Positions 1 through 7,413 of a DNA stretch of 7,738 nucleotides are shown here, one piece after another. How positions within the stretch are numbered: the stretch's first letter is position 1; every line of letters starts with the position of its first letter. The notes under the pieces are model-generated. The model was given only the letters and a program-made list of their open reading frames with translations. It did no database searches and was not told the DNA's origin. Source of the DNA: an uncultured Parvularculaceae bacterium (GTDB taxonomy: Bacteria > Pseudomonadota > Alphaproteobacteria > Caulobacterales > Parvularculaceae); contig CAMYNO010000376.1 in NCBI GenBank assembly GCA_947259815.1, positions 1-7,738 of the forward strand, written 5' to 3'. Made by a program: the position numbers and the translations under genes.

Positions 1-445
1 CGCCGATCAGATGACGCGCCTGATTGATATGAAATATTTCCGCTTCGATCGCGACGACCACGACGACGTCGCGCCGCCCGATGTCGCCTGGTGGAATACG
101 TTGCTGCGCTCTGCTTCCGGGTATCATGCGTTTCAACGGCGCCACTCCGTTAACGCAGACCCGGCCGACGCCGCCCGCTTTGTCTTGTGCGATCCCCACC
201 TGCCGCTTTCAGTCATGAATGCCGCGGGATATGCCTTTTTACAGCTCAAGCACCTGGAGCGCGATTTCGACGCGAAACCGGGCGCAGAGGTCATGAACGC
301 CGCCAACGCCTTAAAATCACGCATTCATTCGCCGCCGGCCACGCTTAACGGGCGGCCCCTGCACCGCTATCTGGACGTTATTCAACGCAAAATTATGGCT
401 CTCGCCAACGCCCTCAACGAACGCTATTTTGCACCAGCCGGCTGA
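1..445 (+). CDS. alpha-E domain protein (DUF403), C-terminal part, 5' truncated
   Basis: The reading frame is open from the window edge (codons for A-D-Q precede the first ATG at 11), so this is the C-terminal ~147 residues of a longer protein; family members are usually about 310 residues. What is visible fits the alpha-E (DUF403) helical fold: an opening ADQMTRLIDMKYF, then WWNTLLRSASGYHAFQRRH, then a FVLCDPHLPLSV segment resembling the family's 'FLLxDxxxPRSV' stretch, and a helical C-terminus. The family has no firmly established biochemical role. It is commonly encoded beside a circularly permuted ATP-grasp protein and a transglutaminase-like protease, and is thought to take part in peptide synthesis or modification. 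The transglutaminase gene follows 44 bp downstream on the same strand, so an operon is likely. The ATP-grasp partner would be expected left of the window. The family assignment is from remembered motifs, not a search. Confidence 0.8.
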   Translation, partial: ADQMTRLIDMKYFRFDRDDHDDVAPPDVAWWNTLLRSASGYHAFQRRHSVNADPADAARFVLCDPHLPLSVMNAAGYAFLQLKHLERDFDAKPGAEVMNAANALKSRIHSPPATLNGRPLHRYLDVIQRKIMALANALNERYFAPAG

Positions 446-474
446 ACCGCCGGATCGAGTTTCGTGAAGCGCAC

Positions 475-481
475 AGGAAGG
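475..481 (+). promoter_or_regulatory. Ribosome binding site choosing a TTG start
   Basis: AGGAAGG lies 8 nt before the TTG at 490. The nearest in-frame ATG (508) has no purine-rich site at a suitable distance. This spacing favours TTG as the initiator of the transglutaminase gene. Confidence 0.65.
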
Positions 482-489
482 CCTGACCG

Positions 490-1443
490 TTGAGTATCGC
501 TGCATCCATGTCGCAATCAACGCCGATTGTATCGACCGATCTTTTACAGGTCCGGCATGTCACCCGCTATCGCTATGCGCGCCCGGTTATGTTCGGCAAG
601 CATCGCGCAATGTATCGGCCGCACGAATCGAACGACCTGCGCCTGACGTCTTTTGAAATCAACACAAACCCGTCATCCGCCCATCACTGGGTGCATGATG
701 TTTTTTCGAACTCAAAAGTCATCATGGACTTTGAAGGCGACGAACCGTCGGATACGCTGGAAATAACCTGCGAGTTTAGCCTCGTGCGTTCCTCCGTGGT
801 CGCGCCTAAATTTCCAATATCCGATTTCGCCAAGCGATATCCTTTTGTTTACCCATCCGAACAATGGCCGGATCTGGCTTCACTGATCCGTCCGGAATAC
901 GACTCCAACGCCGGCGAAGTCCGCAACTGGGTGGAGACCTTTGTTCAGGCCGCAAGCAATGATAGCTGGGAAATTCTCACTGCCATTAATAGTGGCATCA
1001 GCCGTGATTTTGACTATCGCCGCCGTGAGGAGCCCGGCATCCAGGCGCCGCGCGAAACCCTGGCCCTTGGCGCGGGTTCGTGCCGCGACTTTGCCGTCCT
1101 CATGCTGGAGGCGGTTCGCCAGCTTGGCTTTGCGGCGCGGTTTGTCACCGGTTATCTGTATGATCCGCCCACCAATCAAACAGACGATAACGGGGTTAGC
1201 CTGGTGCGCGGTTCCGGCGCCACCCATGCCTGGGTTCAGGTCTTCATGCCCGGCGCCGGCTGGATCGAGTTCGATCCGACAAACGGCCTTATCGCGTCGG
1301 GGCAGTTGATACGCACCGGCGTTGCGCGCCTGCCGGCGCAGGCCGTGCCGCTTGAGGGTTCGTTCGCCGGCGCCCAATCGGATTTTCTCGGCATGGATGT
1401 GAGCGTCGACGTCAAGGCGCTCGCGCCCACGCTTACCGGGTAA
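490..1443 (+). CDS. Transglutaminase-like cysteine protease family protein
   Basis: A 317-residue protein with the two-part layout of bacterial transglutaminase-like proteins (COG1305 type). Residues ~20-105 are a beta-rich N-terminal region (VRHVTRYRYARPV...HRAMYRPHE), as in the Bact_transglu_N family. Residues ~155-270 are the papain-like transglutaminase core. The catalytic triad is visible: Cys198 in GAGSCRDFA, His246 in ATHAWVQVF and Asp262 in WIEFDPTNG. There is no signal peptide, so it is probably cytoplasmic. Members are thought to be peptidases or amidases rather than cross-linking enzymes; the substrate is unknown. The start is a TTG supported by AGGAAGG 8 nt upstream; ATG 508 (residue 7) is the alternative. 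It follows the alpha-E gene by 44 bp and is probably co-transcribed with it. Length and triad suggest an intact, active enzyme. Confidence 0.93.
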   Translation: MSIAASMSQSTPIVSTDLLQVRHVTRYRYARPVMFGKHRAMYRPHESNDLRLTSFEINTNPSSAHHWVHDVFSNSKVIMDFEGDEPSDTLEITCEFSLVRSSVVAPKFPISDFAKRYPFVYPSEQWPDLASLIRPEYDSNAGEVRNWVETFVQAASNDSWEILTAINSGISRDFDYRRREEPGIQAPRETLALGAGSCRDFAVLMLEAVRQLGFAARFVTGYLYDPPTNQTDDNGVSLVRGSGATHAWVQVFMPGAGWIEFDPTNGLIASGQLIRTGVARLPAQAVPLEGSFAGAQSDFLGMDVSVDVKALAPTLTG

Positions 1444-1542
1444 CAAAAACGCAACGACTTTCTCGCGCTGTTGTGAGCCGGTGTTATTTGGAATTTTCAG
1501 TGTCGCCGGCCATACAGAGCAGCAGCATAATGGAGAAAGAGT

Positions 1543-2001
1543 ATGACCCTCGCCCGCCTGATCGCCGCCCTGTTTGTCGGCCTTACCGCCTTTACCGCCT
1601 TTGGGTCGGCTTATGCGAAAGACCCGGTTTATACAGGCCGTTTCAACAATAATGCGGTCGACGGACATGATGTCGTCGCCTACTTCACCGACGGCAAACC
1701 GATAGAAGGCAGCGATCAGTACACGCATGAATATATGGGCGCGCTGTGGAAGTTTTCCTCCGCCGCCAATCGCGACGCCTTTATCGCGGAACCGGAAAAA
1801 TACGCACCGCAATTTGGCGGCTATTGCGCCTGGGCGGCGTCCCAAGGATACACTGCACGCGGCAACCCGAACAACTGGACGATCGTCGACGGCAAACTCT
1901 ATCTCAACTACAACACCAGCATTCAACGCAAATGGGAAAAAGATATTCCCGGCTTCATCGCCAAGGCCGAAGAGAACTGGCCCGGTATTCTGGATAAGTA
2001 G
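1543..2001 (+). CDS. Exported YHS-domain protein
   Basis: A 152-residue protein with a clear Sec signal peptide: hydrophobic residues ~5-22 ending in AYA, with likely cleavage before Lys26. The mature part is a YHS domain: [14 protein letters not shown] (40-53), then [40 protein letters not shown] (63-102), then a C-terminal [15 protein letters not shown] segment. YHS domains are small folds often found with metal-binding or copper-transport proteins. This periplasmic subgroup includes members annotated as possible selenoproteins, with Sec or Cys in the GGYC position; here it is Cys95, the only cysteine in the protein. Function is not established; metal or redox handling in the periplasm is an inference. 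GGAG at 1532-1535 gives a good ribosome site. The 99-bp gap from the transglutaminase gene suggests its own promoter, though I see no convincing one. A REP-like hairpin follows the stop by about 20 bp. Confidence 0.9.
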   Translation: MTLARLIAALFVGLTAFTAFGSAYAKDPVYTGRFNNNAVDGHDVVAYFTDGKPIEGSDQYTHEYMGALWKFSSAANRDAFIAEPEKYAPQFGGYCAWAASQGYTARGNPNNWTIVDGKLYLNYNTSIQRKWEKDIPGFIAKAEENWPGILDK

Positions 2002-2016
2002 GCCCTTGTCACCGCT

Positions 2017-2113
2017 CATCCCGGCGAAAGCCGGGGTCCAGAAAAAACGAAGAACGAAATTCATCTCATTGCTGGATTGCGGCTTTCGCCGGAAAGAACG
2101 GCAATAATCCAGC
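2017..2113. repeat. Pair of facing REP-like palindromes (copies A and B)
   Basis: Copy A is a perfect hairpin, CCCGGC-GAAA-GCCGGG (2020-2035), followed by GTCCAGA. Copy B is the reversed unit: GCTGGATT (2071-2078), then CGGC-TTTC-GCCG (2080-2091). The 13-mer CCGGCGAAAGCCG (2021-2033) and its exact complement (2080-2092) form an inverted repeat. GCTGGATT also pairs with AATCCAGC at 2106-2113, giving B an outer 8-bp stem. The tails (TCCAG) of the two copies face each other. The same unit recurs at 4572-4589, 4632-4649 and 4797-4814. There is no T-run, so a simple intrinsic terminator is unlikely. Copy A could protect the 3' end of the YHS mRNA. Confidence 0.8.
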
Positions 2114-2163
2114 GCCCCAAGATTGGCGTGCCGGATCGCCGCCGCCCTCTTCCAATCCCCGGC

Positions 2164-2178
2164 GTTCGCATTATGTTC
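2164..2178 (+). promoter_or_regulatory. LexA (SOS) operator of uvrB
   Basis: The sequence GTTC-GCATTAT-GTTC matches exactly the alphaproteobacterial LexA consensus of two direct GTTC half-sites separated by 7 nt. It ends 5 bp before the proposed uvrB ATG. uvrB is a classical SOS gene, so DNA-damage-inducible repression by LexA is expected. The spacer contains CATTAT (2169-2174), a possible -10 element, so LexA would cover the core promoter. No good -35 is evident. Confidence 0.85.
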
Positions 2179-2183
2179 ATGCC

Positions 2184-4523
<2,340 letters not shown>

Positions 4524-4571
4524 CCTTCGCTCAAGGAGGCACGATTTAAACCGTGGTTCGATTAATCTGGA

Positions 4572-4656
4572 CCCCGGCTTTAGCCGGGGAGAGCGGGTGG
4601 TGGGTTTGGAATAAATCTCTCCACCCGTTCTTTCCGGCGAAAGCCGGAATCCAGAG
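4572..4656. repeat. REP-like palindromes C and D; first copy of a 67-bp unit
   Basis: Copy C is CCCCGGC-TTTA-GCCGGGG (4572-4589), a perfect 7-bp hairpin about 50 bp after the uvrB stop, with the CTGGA tail on its left. Copy D is TTCCGGC-GAAA-GCCGGAA (4632-4649), with tail TCCAGA on its right. Together they form a divergent pair, like the two-palindrome mosaics seen for REP elements. The segment 4583-4649 is repeated without gaps at 4748-4814. Hairpin C could also act as a stabiliser or weak terminator for uvrB mRNA, but no T-run follows. Confidence 0.8.
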
Positions 4657-4747
4657 ACGCCTGCCTTTCTTGAAACACAAAAGACTGTGTAAGAAATTGC
4701 AATTCTGGGCCTTAAACTTTTCAGTTTGCGCGCCTTCGCGCGCGGGC

Positions 4748-4814
4748 GCCGGGGAGATCGGATCGTGGGTGCAGAAACAATTTCTCCACCCGTTCTTTCC
4801 GGCGAAAGCCGGAA
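4748..4814. repeat. Second copy of the 67-bp unit with REP-like palindrome E
   Basis: This segment aligns without gaps to 4583-4649 at 58 of 67 positions by hand count. The last 32 bases (4783-4814) are identical to 4618-4649. It ends in the perfect hairpin TTCCGGC-GAAA-GCCGGAA (4797-4814). A separate GC-only hairpin, GCGCGC-CTTC-GCGCGC (4728-4743), sits just to its left. The surrounding stretch 4524-4879 holds no gene that I can support; its open frames are translations of these repeats. Confidence 0.8.
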
Positions 4815-4879
4815 GCCATCGACCCGGGCTGGATAGTTTGCTCCGGCGGGCTTCATCCCCCTATAGCATGCGCCAATAG

Positions 4880-4908
4880 AAAACCCGCCGGAGGATGACC
4901 CCGACGGG
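4880..4908 (-). terminator. Intrinsic terminator of the small basic-protein gene
   Basis: Read on the - strand, CCCGTCGG pairs with CCGGCGGG (8 bp, one G-T wobble) around a 9-nt loop. TTTT follows directly, then CTATT. It lies 31 bp after the stop of the 38-codon gene at 4940-5056. Confidence 0.75.
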
Positions 4909-4939
4909 CAATGCATTTCGCAAATTCGTTGGAAAGACG

Positions 4940-5056
4940 TTACGCAGCTTTTTTCAGCGCGCGACGAGCCTTCTTCAATTTTGTTGTTTGCCGCGCAATG
5001 CGCTTTTTGCGGCTTTTGATTTCTTTCTTCAGCGCTCTTACTTTTTTCTTCGCCAT
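4940..5056 (-). CDS. Small Lys/Arg-rich heptad-repeat protein, 38 residues
   Basis: A 39-codon frame on the - strand: ATG at 5056-5054, TAA at 4942-4940. The protein begins MAKKKVRALKKEI and ends RRALKKAA. It has 13 Lys and 6 Arg against a single Glu, a net charge near +18, and lacks Cys, Trp, His, Phe, Tyr, Pro and Gly. Aliphatic residues fall exactly every seven positions (V6, I13, I20, L27, L34), with Leu/Ala at several 'd' positions (L9, A30, A37), so one continuous amphipathic or coiled-coil helix is predicted. AGGAG lies 8 nt upstream, a plausible promoter lies about 65-95 bp upstream, and an intrinsic terminator follows, so it has a complete transcription unit. I do not recognise the family. 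Binding to DNA, RNA or another polyanion is an inference from charge; an antimicrobial-like membrane helix is possible. It is unlikely to be a ribosomal protein, since it matches none I know. Confidence 0.75.
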   Translation of the reverse strand: MAKKKVRALKKEIKSRKKRIARQTTKLKKARRALKKAA

Positions 5057-5064
5057 TTTCTGGT

Positions 5065-5069
5065 CTCCT
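5065..5069 (-). promoter_or_regulatory. Ribosome binding site of the small basic-protein gene
   Basis: AGGAG on the - strand is 8 nt before the ATG at 5056. It selects this frame over the overlapping ATG at 5075, which would start inside or before the site and opens the long antisense frame across uvrB. Confidence 0.7.
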
Positions 5070-5121
5070 TTTCATTACTGCCGCGCAACACACCTCATGT
5101 GCTACGCGGCGAGGACAACAG

Positions 5122-5150
5122 GATATATAGACCCCGCGATTCGAGCGCAA
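5122..5150 (-). promoter_or_regulatory. Possible promoter of the small basic-protein gene
   Basis: On the - strand, TTGCGC (5150-5145) is followed after 17 nt by TATATC (5127-5122); a 15-nt spacing reaches TATATA. This resembles a housekeeping sigma-70 promoter and would give a leader of roughly 55-60 nt. It is pattern-based only. Confidence 0.4.
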
Positions 5151-5354
5151 CCCGTGCGCCTTATTATTTTCGTAAGATACAACGAAGCGGCAATTGCCCA
5201 TGTCCGGCGGCGCCATAGCGGCAGCCCAGCGTCGCCGGGGAATTTCACAAATTTCGGGGCGCCATTTTCGGACGCTGTCATTCGGGCAGACACGCAAAAC
5301 TTCCATGGGAAGATATTACGCCCACCCAAACACCCCGTGCATAGATTGGCTGAA
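5151..5354. other. Intergenic stretch, no gene seen
   Basis: Together with the promoter and leader to its left and the palindrome to its right, this makes a gap of about 340 bp between the small basic-protein gene and the MAPEG gene. I see no frame with both a ribosome site and protein-like composition, and no recognisable RNA. The open frames are unsupported. Confidence 0.5.
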
Positions 5355-5375
5355 TTGTAACGCGCGGCGTTACAA
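5355..5375. promoter_or_regulatory. Perfect 21-bp palindrome, possible operator or terminator stem
   Basis: The arms TTGTAACGC (5355-5363) and GCGTTACAA (5367-5375) are exact 9-bp inverted repeats around GCG. The site lies 19 bp beyond the MAPEG stop codon on the - strand. As a terminator it would be atypical because only TTC follows the stem on the - strand. The AT-ended, GC-centred dyad with a 3-nt spacer also looks like a binding site for a dimeric regulator such as a TetR- or GntR-type protein. No regulator gene is adjacent, so the role is open. Confidence 0.5.
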
Positions 5376-5394
5376 CGTCGCGCAGGTTACGCCC

Positions 5395-5805
5395 TCAAAA
5401 CAACGCTGCCGCGCGCCAGATCAAAATCACGGACAGCAACGCGCCGGTGAGATAAGTGCCGGCGGCGCCGACAAATTTCAGCGGGTTTGCTTTATAGACG
5501 CTGGCGCCGGTGAGAACGCCGATGGCGTGTGCGTAACGCGAGGCGACGGCGGCGAGCATCACCGCGGCGATCCATGTCGGCAAGAGCGGCGAGCGCAGCC
5601 CGACGGCAAGGATCATCAGGGAAAGCATCGGCGCATATTCAATGCAGTTGCCATGAGCGCGGATCGCCTTTCGCAGCGGGCTTGCCGGATCGCCCTCCGC
5701 CTCATGCTGGGTCTTGATAACCGAGCCGCGCTCGCGGCTGACATTACCCCCGAGAAGAAAAACAAGAAGCCCCAAAAGGCCGACGGAAAGAAGCGATGTC
5801 GCCAT
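5395..5805 (-). CDS. MAPEG-family integral membrane protein
   Basis: A 136-residue protein with four predicted membrane helices (about residues 4-19, 57-72, 77-95 and 112-130). The MAPEG (membrane-associated proteins in eicosanoid and glutathione metabolism) signature RAHGNCIEYAP lies at 49-59, after the loop preceding helix 2. In this family the Arg/His/Asn/Glu segment contributes to glutathione binding or trimer contacts. Bacterial members are mostly uncharacterised; some have glutathione transferase or peroxidase activity. The length is typical (~130). The start ATG has only a weak ribosome site (CAGGG about 9 nt upstream). The gene appears to stand alone, with a dispersed repeat upstream and a perfect palindrome just past its stop. 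Family assignment is firm; the catalytic role here is an inference. Confidence 0.9.
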   Translation of the reverse strand: MATSLLSVGLLGLLVFLLGGNVSRERGSVIKTQHEAEGDPASPLRKAIRAHGNCIEYAPMLSLMILAVGLRSPLLPTWIAAVMLAAVASRYAHAIGVLTGASVYKANPLKFVGAAGTYLTGALLSVILIWRAAALF

Positions 5806-5836
5806 GACGAAACCCTGCCTGTTGCTTGCTCACGCC

Positions 5837-5944
5837 TGAAGCGCGTCGTGCTTCACCGGATTCAGCCGATGTGCTTTTAGATCGTTGTTTTGCCGCGTAT
5901 CTGTTGCGCATAACCGATGTCCATTTATGCGCGACACGCTCTAG
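5837..5944. repeat. Dispersed palindromic intergenic repeat, rhizobial type
   Basis: Two nested dyads are visible. The left one pairs AAGCGCGTCG (5839-5848) with CGATGTGCTT (5868-5877) using two G-T wobbles; the inner TGAAGC/GCTTCA (5837-5842/5850-5855) is an alternative stem. The right one is GCGCATAA (5906-5913) with TTATGCGC (5925-5932), extendable to 11 bp with one wobble. It ends in GCGACACGCTCTAG. The order (CGGATTCA, GTGCTTTTAGATC, TTGTTTTGCCGCGTAT, the dyad, GCGACACGCTCTAG) resembles from memory an abundant intergenic repeat in Rhizobium/Brucella-type genomes. It lies upstream of the MAPEG gene. The rest of this intergenic region, to 6000, holds nothing else I can support. Confidence 0.6.
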
Positions 5945-6000
5945 GCCGGTTTGCGCCACGCGGCAAGTTCGCGCCGCCCCGCAGGGGGAAGGGGGGGCAT

Positions 6001-6035
6001 AAAAAAAACGGCGCCCGCAAACCCGCGCACGCCGT
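6001..6035 (-). terminator. Intrinsic terminator of the DUF937-kbp operon
   Basis: On the - strand ACGGCG (6035-6030) pairs with CGCCGT (6013-6008), with additional partial pairing inside a GC-rich loop. Eight T residues (6008-6001) overlap and follow the stem. It lies 23 bp after the kbp stop codon and is the strongest terminator in the window. Confidence 0.88.
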
Positions 6036-6058
6036 CATTTATTCATGCTTTGGCGAAA

Positions 6059-6484
6059 TTACTCCGCTGGCGGAATACGCAGCGCCTGACCGGGATAGAT
6101 CTTGTCCGGGTCGGACAGCATCGGTTTGTTCGCCTCGAAGATCACCGGATATTTCATGGCGTCGCCATAAAACTCTTTCGCGATCTTTGACAGCGTGTCG
6201 CCGCTTTGAACCGTATAGAACTGCGCCTCTGGCGCGTCGTCCACGATTTCAATATGGGATTCAACTTCCGCGACGCCCGGCGTATTGCCCGCCTCGACAA
6301 TTGCCTTTTCCGCTTCGGCGCGCGTCGCCTTGCCTTTGAGGACAACCTTGTCGCCGTCATCTTCAACGTCGAGTTCTTTCACCGCTGTCTTGTTGCCCTG
6401 AATGCGGTCTTTGATGCCTTCGGACACATTGGCGAATTTCTCGCGGAACGCCTCGCCCGCCTGTTTTGCAAATTTAAACAACAT
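6059..6484 (-). CDS. kbp: Kbp/YgaU-type BON-LysM protein
   Basis: A 141-residue protein with the full layout of E. coli Kbp (YgaU, 149 residues). The N-terminal helix MLFKFAKQAGEAF parallels the family's 'LFxFxKxAGE'. A BON domain covers about residues 24-82 (VVLKGKATRAEAEKAI...GVAEVESHIEI). A C-terminal LysM domain covers about 88-137 (FYTVQSGDTLSKIAKEFYGDA...IFEANKP...DKIYPGQALRIP). There is no signal peptide, consistent with a cytoplasmic protein. E. coli Kbp binds K+ and changes conformation on binding; the same role here is inferred from homology. AGGAG sits 8 nt before the ATG. The gene starts 21 bp after the DUF937 stop and is followed by a strong terminator, so it is the second gene of a two-gene unit. 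Confidence 0.92.
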   Translation of the reverse strand: MLFKFAKQAGEAFREKFANVSEGIKDRIQGNKTAVKELDVEDDGDKVVLKGKATRAEAEKAIVEAGNTPGVAEVESHIEIVDDAPEAQFYTVQSGDTLSKIAKEFYGDAMKYPVIFEANKPMLSDPDKIYPGQALRIPPAE

Positions 6485-6505
6485 GGCTTCGTCTCCTTTC
6501 AGTGA

Positions 6506-7102
6506 TTATCGTTTACCGAATAAACCGCCGAGCAAGCTCTTGCCCGCCTGCGCGACGAGATCGTCCTGGATGTCGCCATCGCCGTCAGCGTCGAAAAACT
6601 GCATCAGCCCGCCAACTTCGCGCGGCGCCCTGTCACTCAGCGTTTGTCGTTCCTGCGTGATTAGCGCGGCGAGATCGCCGGCGCCAAGTCCCTGCTCGCG
6701 CTTCTGCTTGCCGAGAGCGCCGAGAAGCACGGGCGCGGCCATGGCCAGCAATTGCTTGACCTGCGCTGAATCGGCGCCGCTGGTTTTCGCCAGCGCCCGC
6801 TCGGTCACGCCCTGACGGCCGCCAAGAATATGGCCGAGAATTTTCGTCCCGTCCGCCATGACGTCGTCATCCTGCACCCGTTGCAGATTATTGAGCAATC
6901 CGCCGTCATGATGATCGAGCGCACTGGCGAGCGCCGCCGCGCCATTGTCGCTTGTGGTGTTTTTCTTCAGTCCACCCATCAACGCTGCGACTGCAAGCGG
7001 CATCAGCGACGCCGCCGCGTTCTGGTCGAGCCCGGTCTTGCGCGCAGCCGCGCCGCTAAGCTGGCTGACCAGCGTATCTGAAAGTTGTTCCATTAATGAC
7101 AT
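6506..7102 (-). CDS. DUF937 family protein with a Ca-binding-like Asp loop
   Basis: A 198-residue protein, rich in Ala, Gly and Leu and mostly helical, that fits DUF937: an N-terminal LSDTLVSQLSGAAARKTGLD stretch, then AAASLMPLAVAALMGGLKKN, an ILGHILGG segment near residue 90, and a second AMAAPVLLGALGKQK repeat-like helix (~121-134). Near the C-terminus is DADGDGDIQDDL (~171-182), an EF-hand/dockerin-like DxDxDGD loop, but the usual acidic residue at loop position 12 is Leu, with Asp at 10 and 11. No signal peptide is seen. The function of DUF937 is unknown. I chose ATG 7102 because GGAG lies 6 nt upstream; the TTG at 7114, four codons earlier, has no ribosome site. It is followed 21 bp later by kbp, so the two are probably co-transcribed. 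Confidence 0.85.
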   Translation of the reverse strand: MSLMEQLSDTLVSQLSGAAARKTGLDQNAAASLMPLAVAALMGGLKKNTTSDNGAAALASALDHHDGGLLNNLQRVQDDDVMADGTKILGHILGGRQGVTERALAKTSGADSAQVKQLLAMAAPVLLGALGKQKREQGLGAGDLAALITQERQTLSDRAPREVGGLMQFFDADGDGDIQDDLVAQAGKSLLGGLFGKR

Positions 7103-7108
7103 CAAGTT

Positions 7109-7112
7109 CTCC
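7109..7112 (-). promoter_or_regulatory. Ribosome binding site setting the DUF937 start
   Basis: GGAG on the - strand lies 6 nt before the ATG at 7102 and overlaps the upstream in-frame TTG at 7114. It argues against the longer TTG-initiated reading. Confidence 0.6.
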
Positions 7113-7114
7113 AA

Positions 7115-7402
7115 TGTGATTGAACATCGGGCAGGCCGAACGTAAGGGCGGCTTTCGCGCCCGGTAACGCCGTTCGTGGAAAGGAATAGACCCCGCCGCG
7201 CCCCGCGCGGGCGCCATCGAAAATGATCGCAAGGCCCCCATGCATCTGCGCTTTTGTTAGACGGTAAAAAAGGCGCGAATGAGGCGATAATCTGCGCCCC
7301 ATGTGCTCATTTTCACCGCCGGAGGACGCAACTTTATGCAGTAAAAGGCGCCAAAATTTATTGCCGCCATTTCGCACGCGCCTATCTTTTTCCCAAAAGA
7401 AA
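7115..7402. other. Divergent intergenic region, no gene seen
   Basis: This spacer separates the leftward DUF937-kbp operon from the rightward thioesterase gene, so it should contain both promoters. A GATAAT (7286-7291) could be a -10 for the thioesterase gene, but no -35 at normal spacing is evident. GGGCG/CGCCC (7146-7150/7158-7162) is a short stem, and CCCGCGCGGG (7202-7211) is a self-complementary 10-mer. I see no credible small gene or regulator site here. Confidence 0.4.
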
Positions 7403-7413
7403 AGGAGAAGGCC

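Noticed and set aside
880..2064. A 394-codon - strand frame across the transglutaminase and YHS genes
   Set aside because: It is a shadow of two well-supported + strand genes and has no recognisable domain. Its N-terminal residues are a translation of the REP-like repeat.
4618..4814. A CRISPR array, considered because of the repeated 32-mer
   Set aside because: There are only two copies with 133 bp between them, the repeat extends as a divergent 67-bp unit, and no cas gene is nearby. A REP-like repeat explains it better.
4553..4879. A 108-codon + strand frame from GTG, with AAGGAGG 13 nt upstream
   Set aside because: The peptide (PFFPAKAG repeated) is simply the translated REP-like unit. 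The ribosome site is too far away and no domain is visible.
5194..5880. A 228-codon + strand frame opposite the MAPEG gene
   Set aside because: It is antisense to a clear four-helix MAPEG protein, has no ribosome site and has an arginine/glutamine-rich shadow composition.
7121..7190. A possible LexA or EcfG-type site near the DUF937 promoter (GAAC occurrences around 7123 and 7137)
   Set aside because: The GAAC half-sites are 12 nt apart rather than 7, and no GGAAC with a CGTT at 16-17 nt was found on the - strand.
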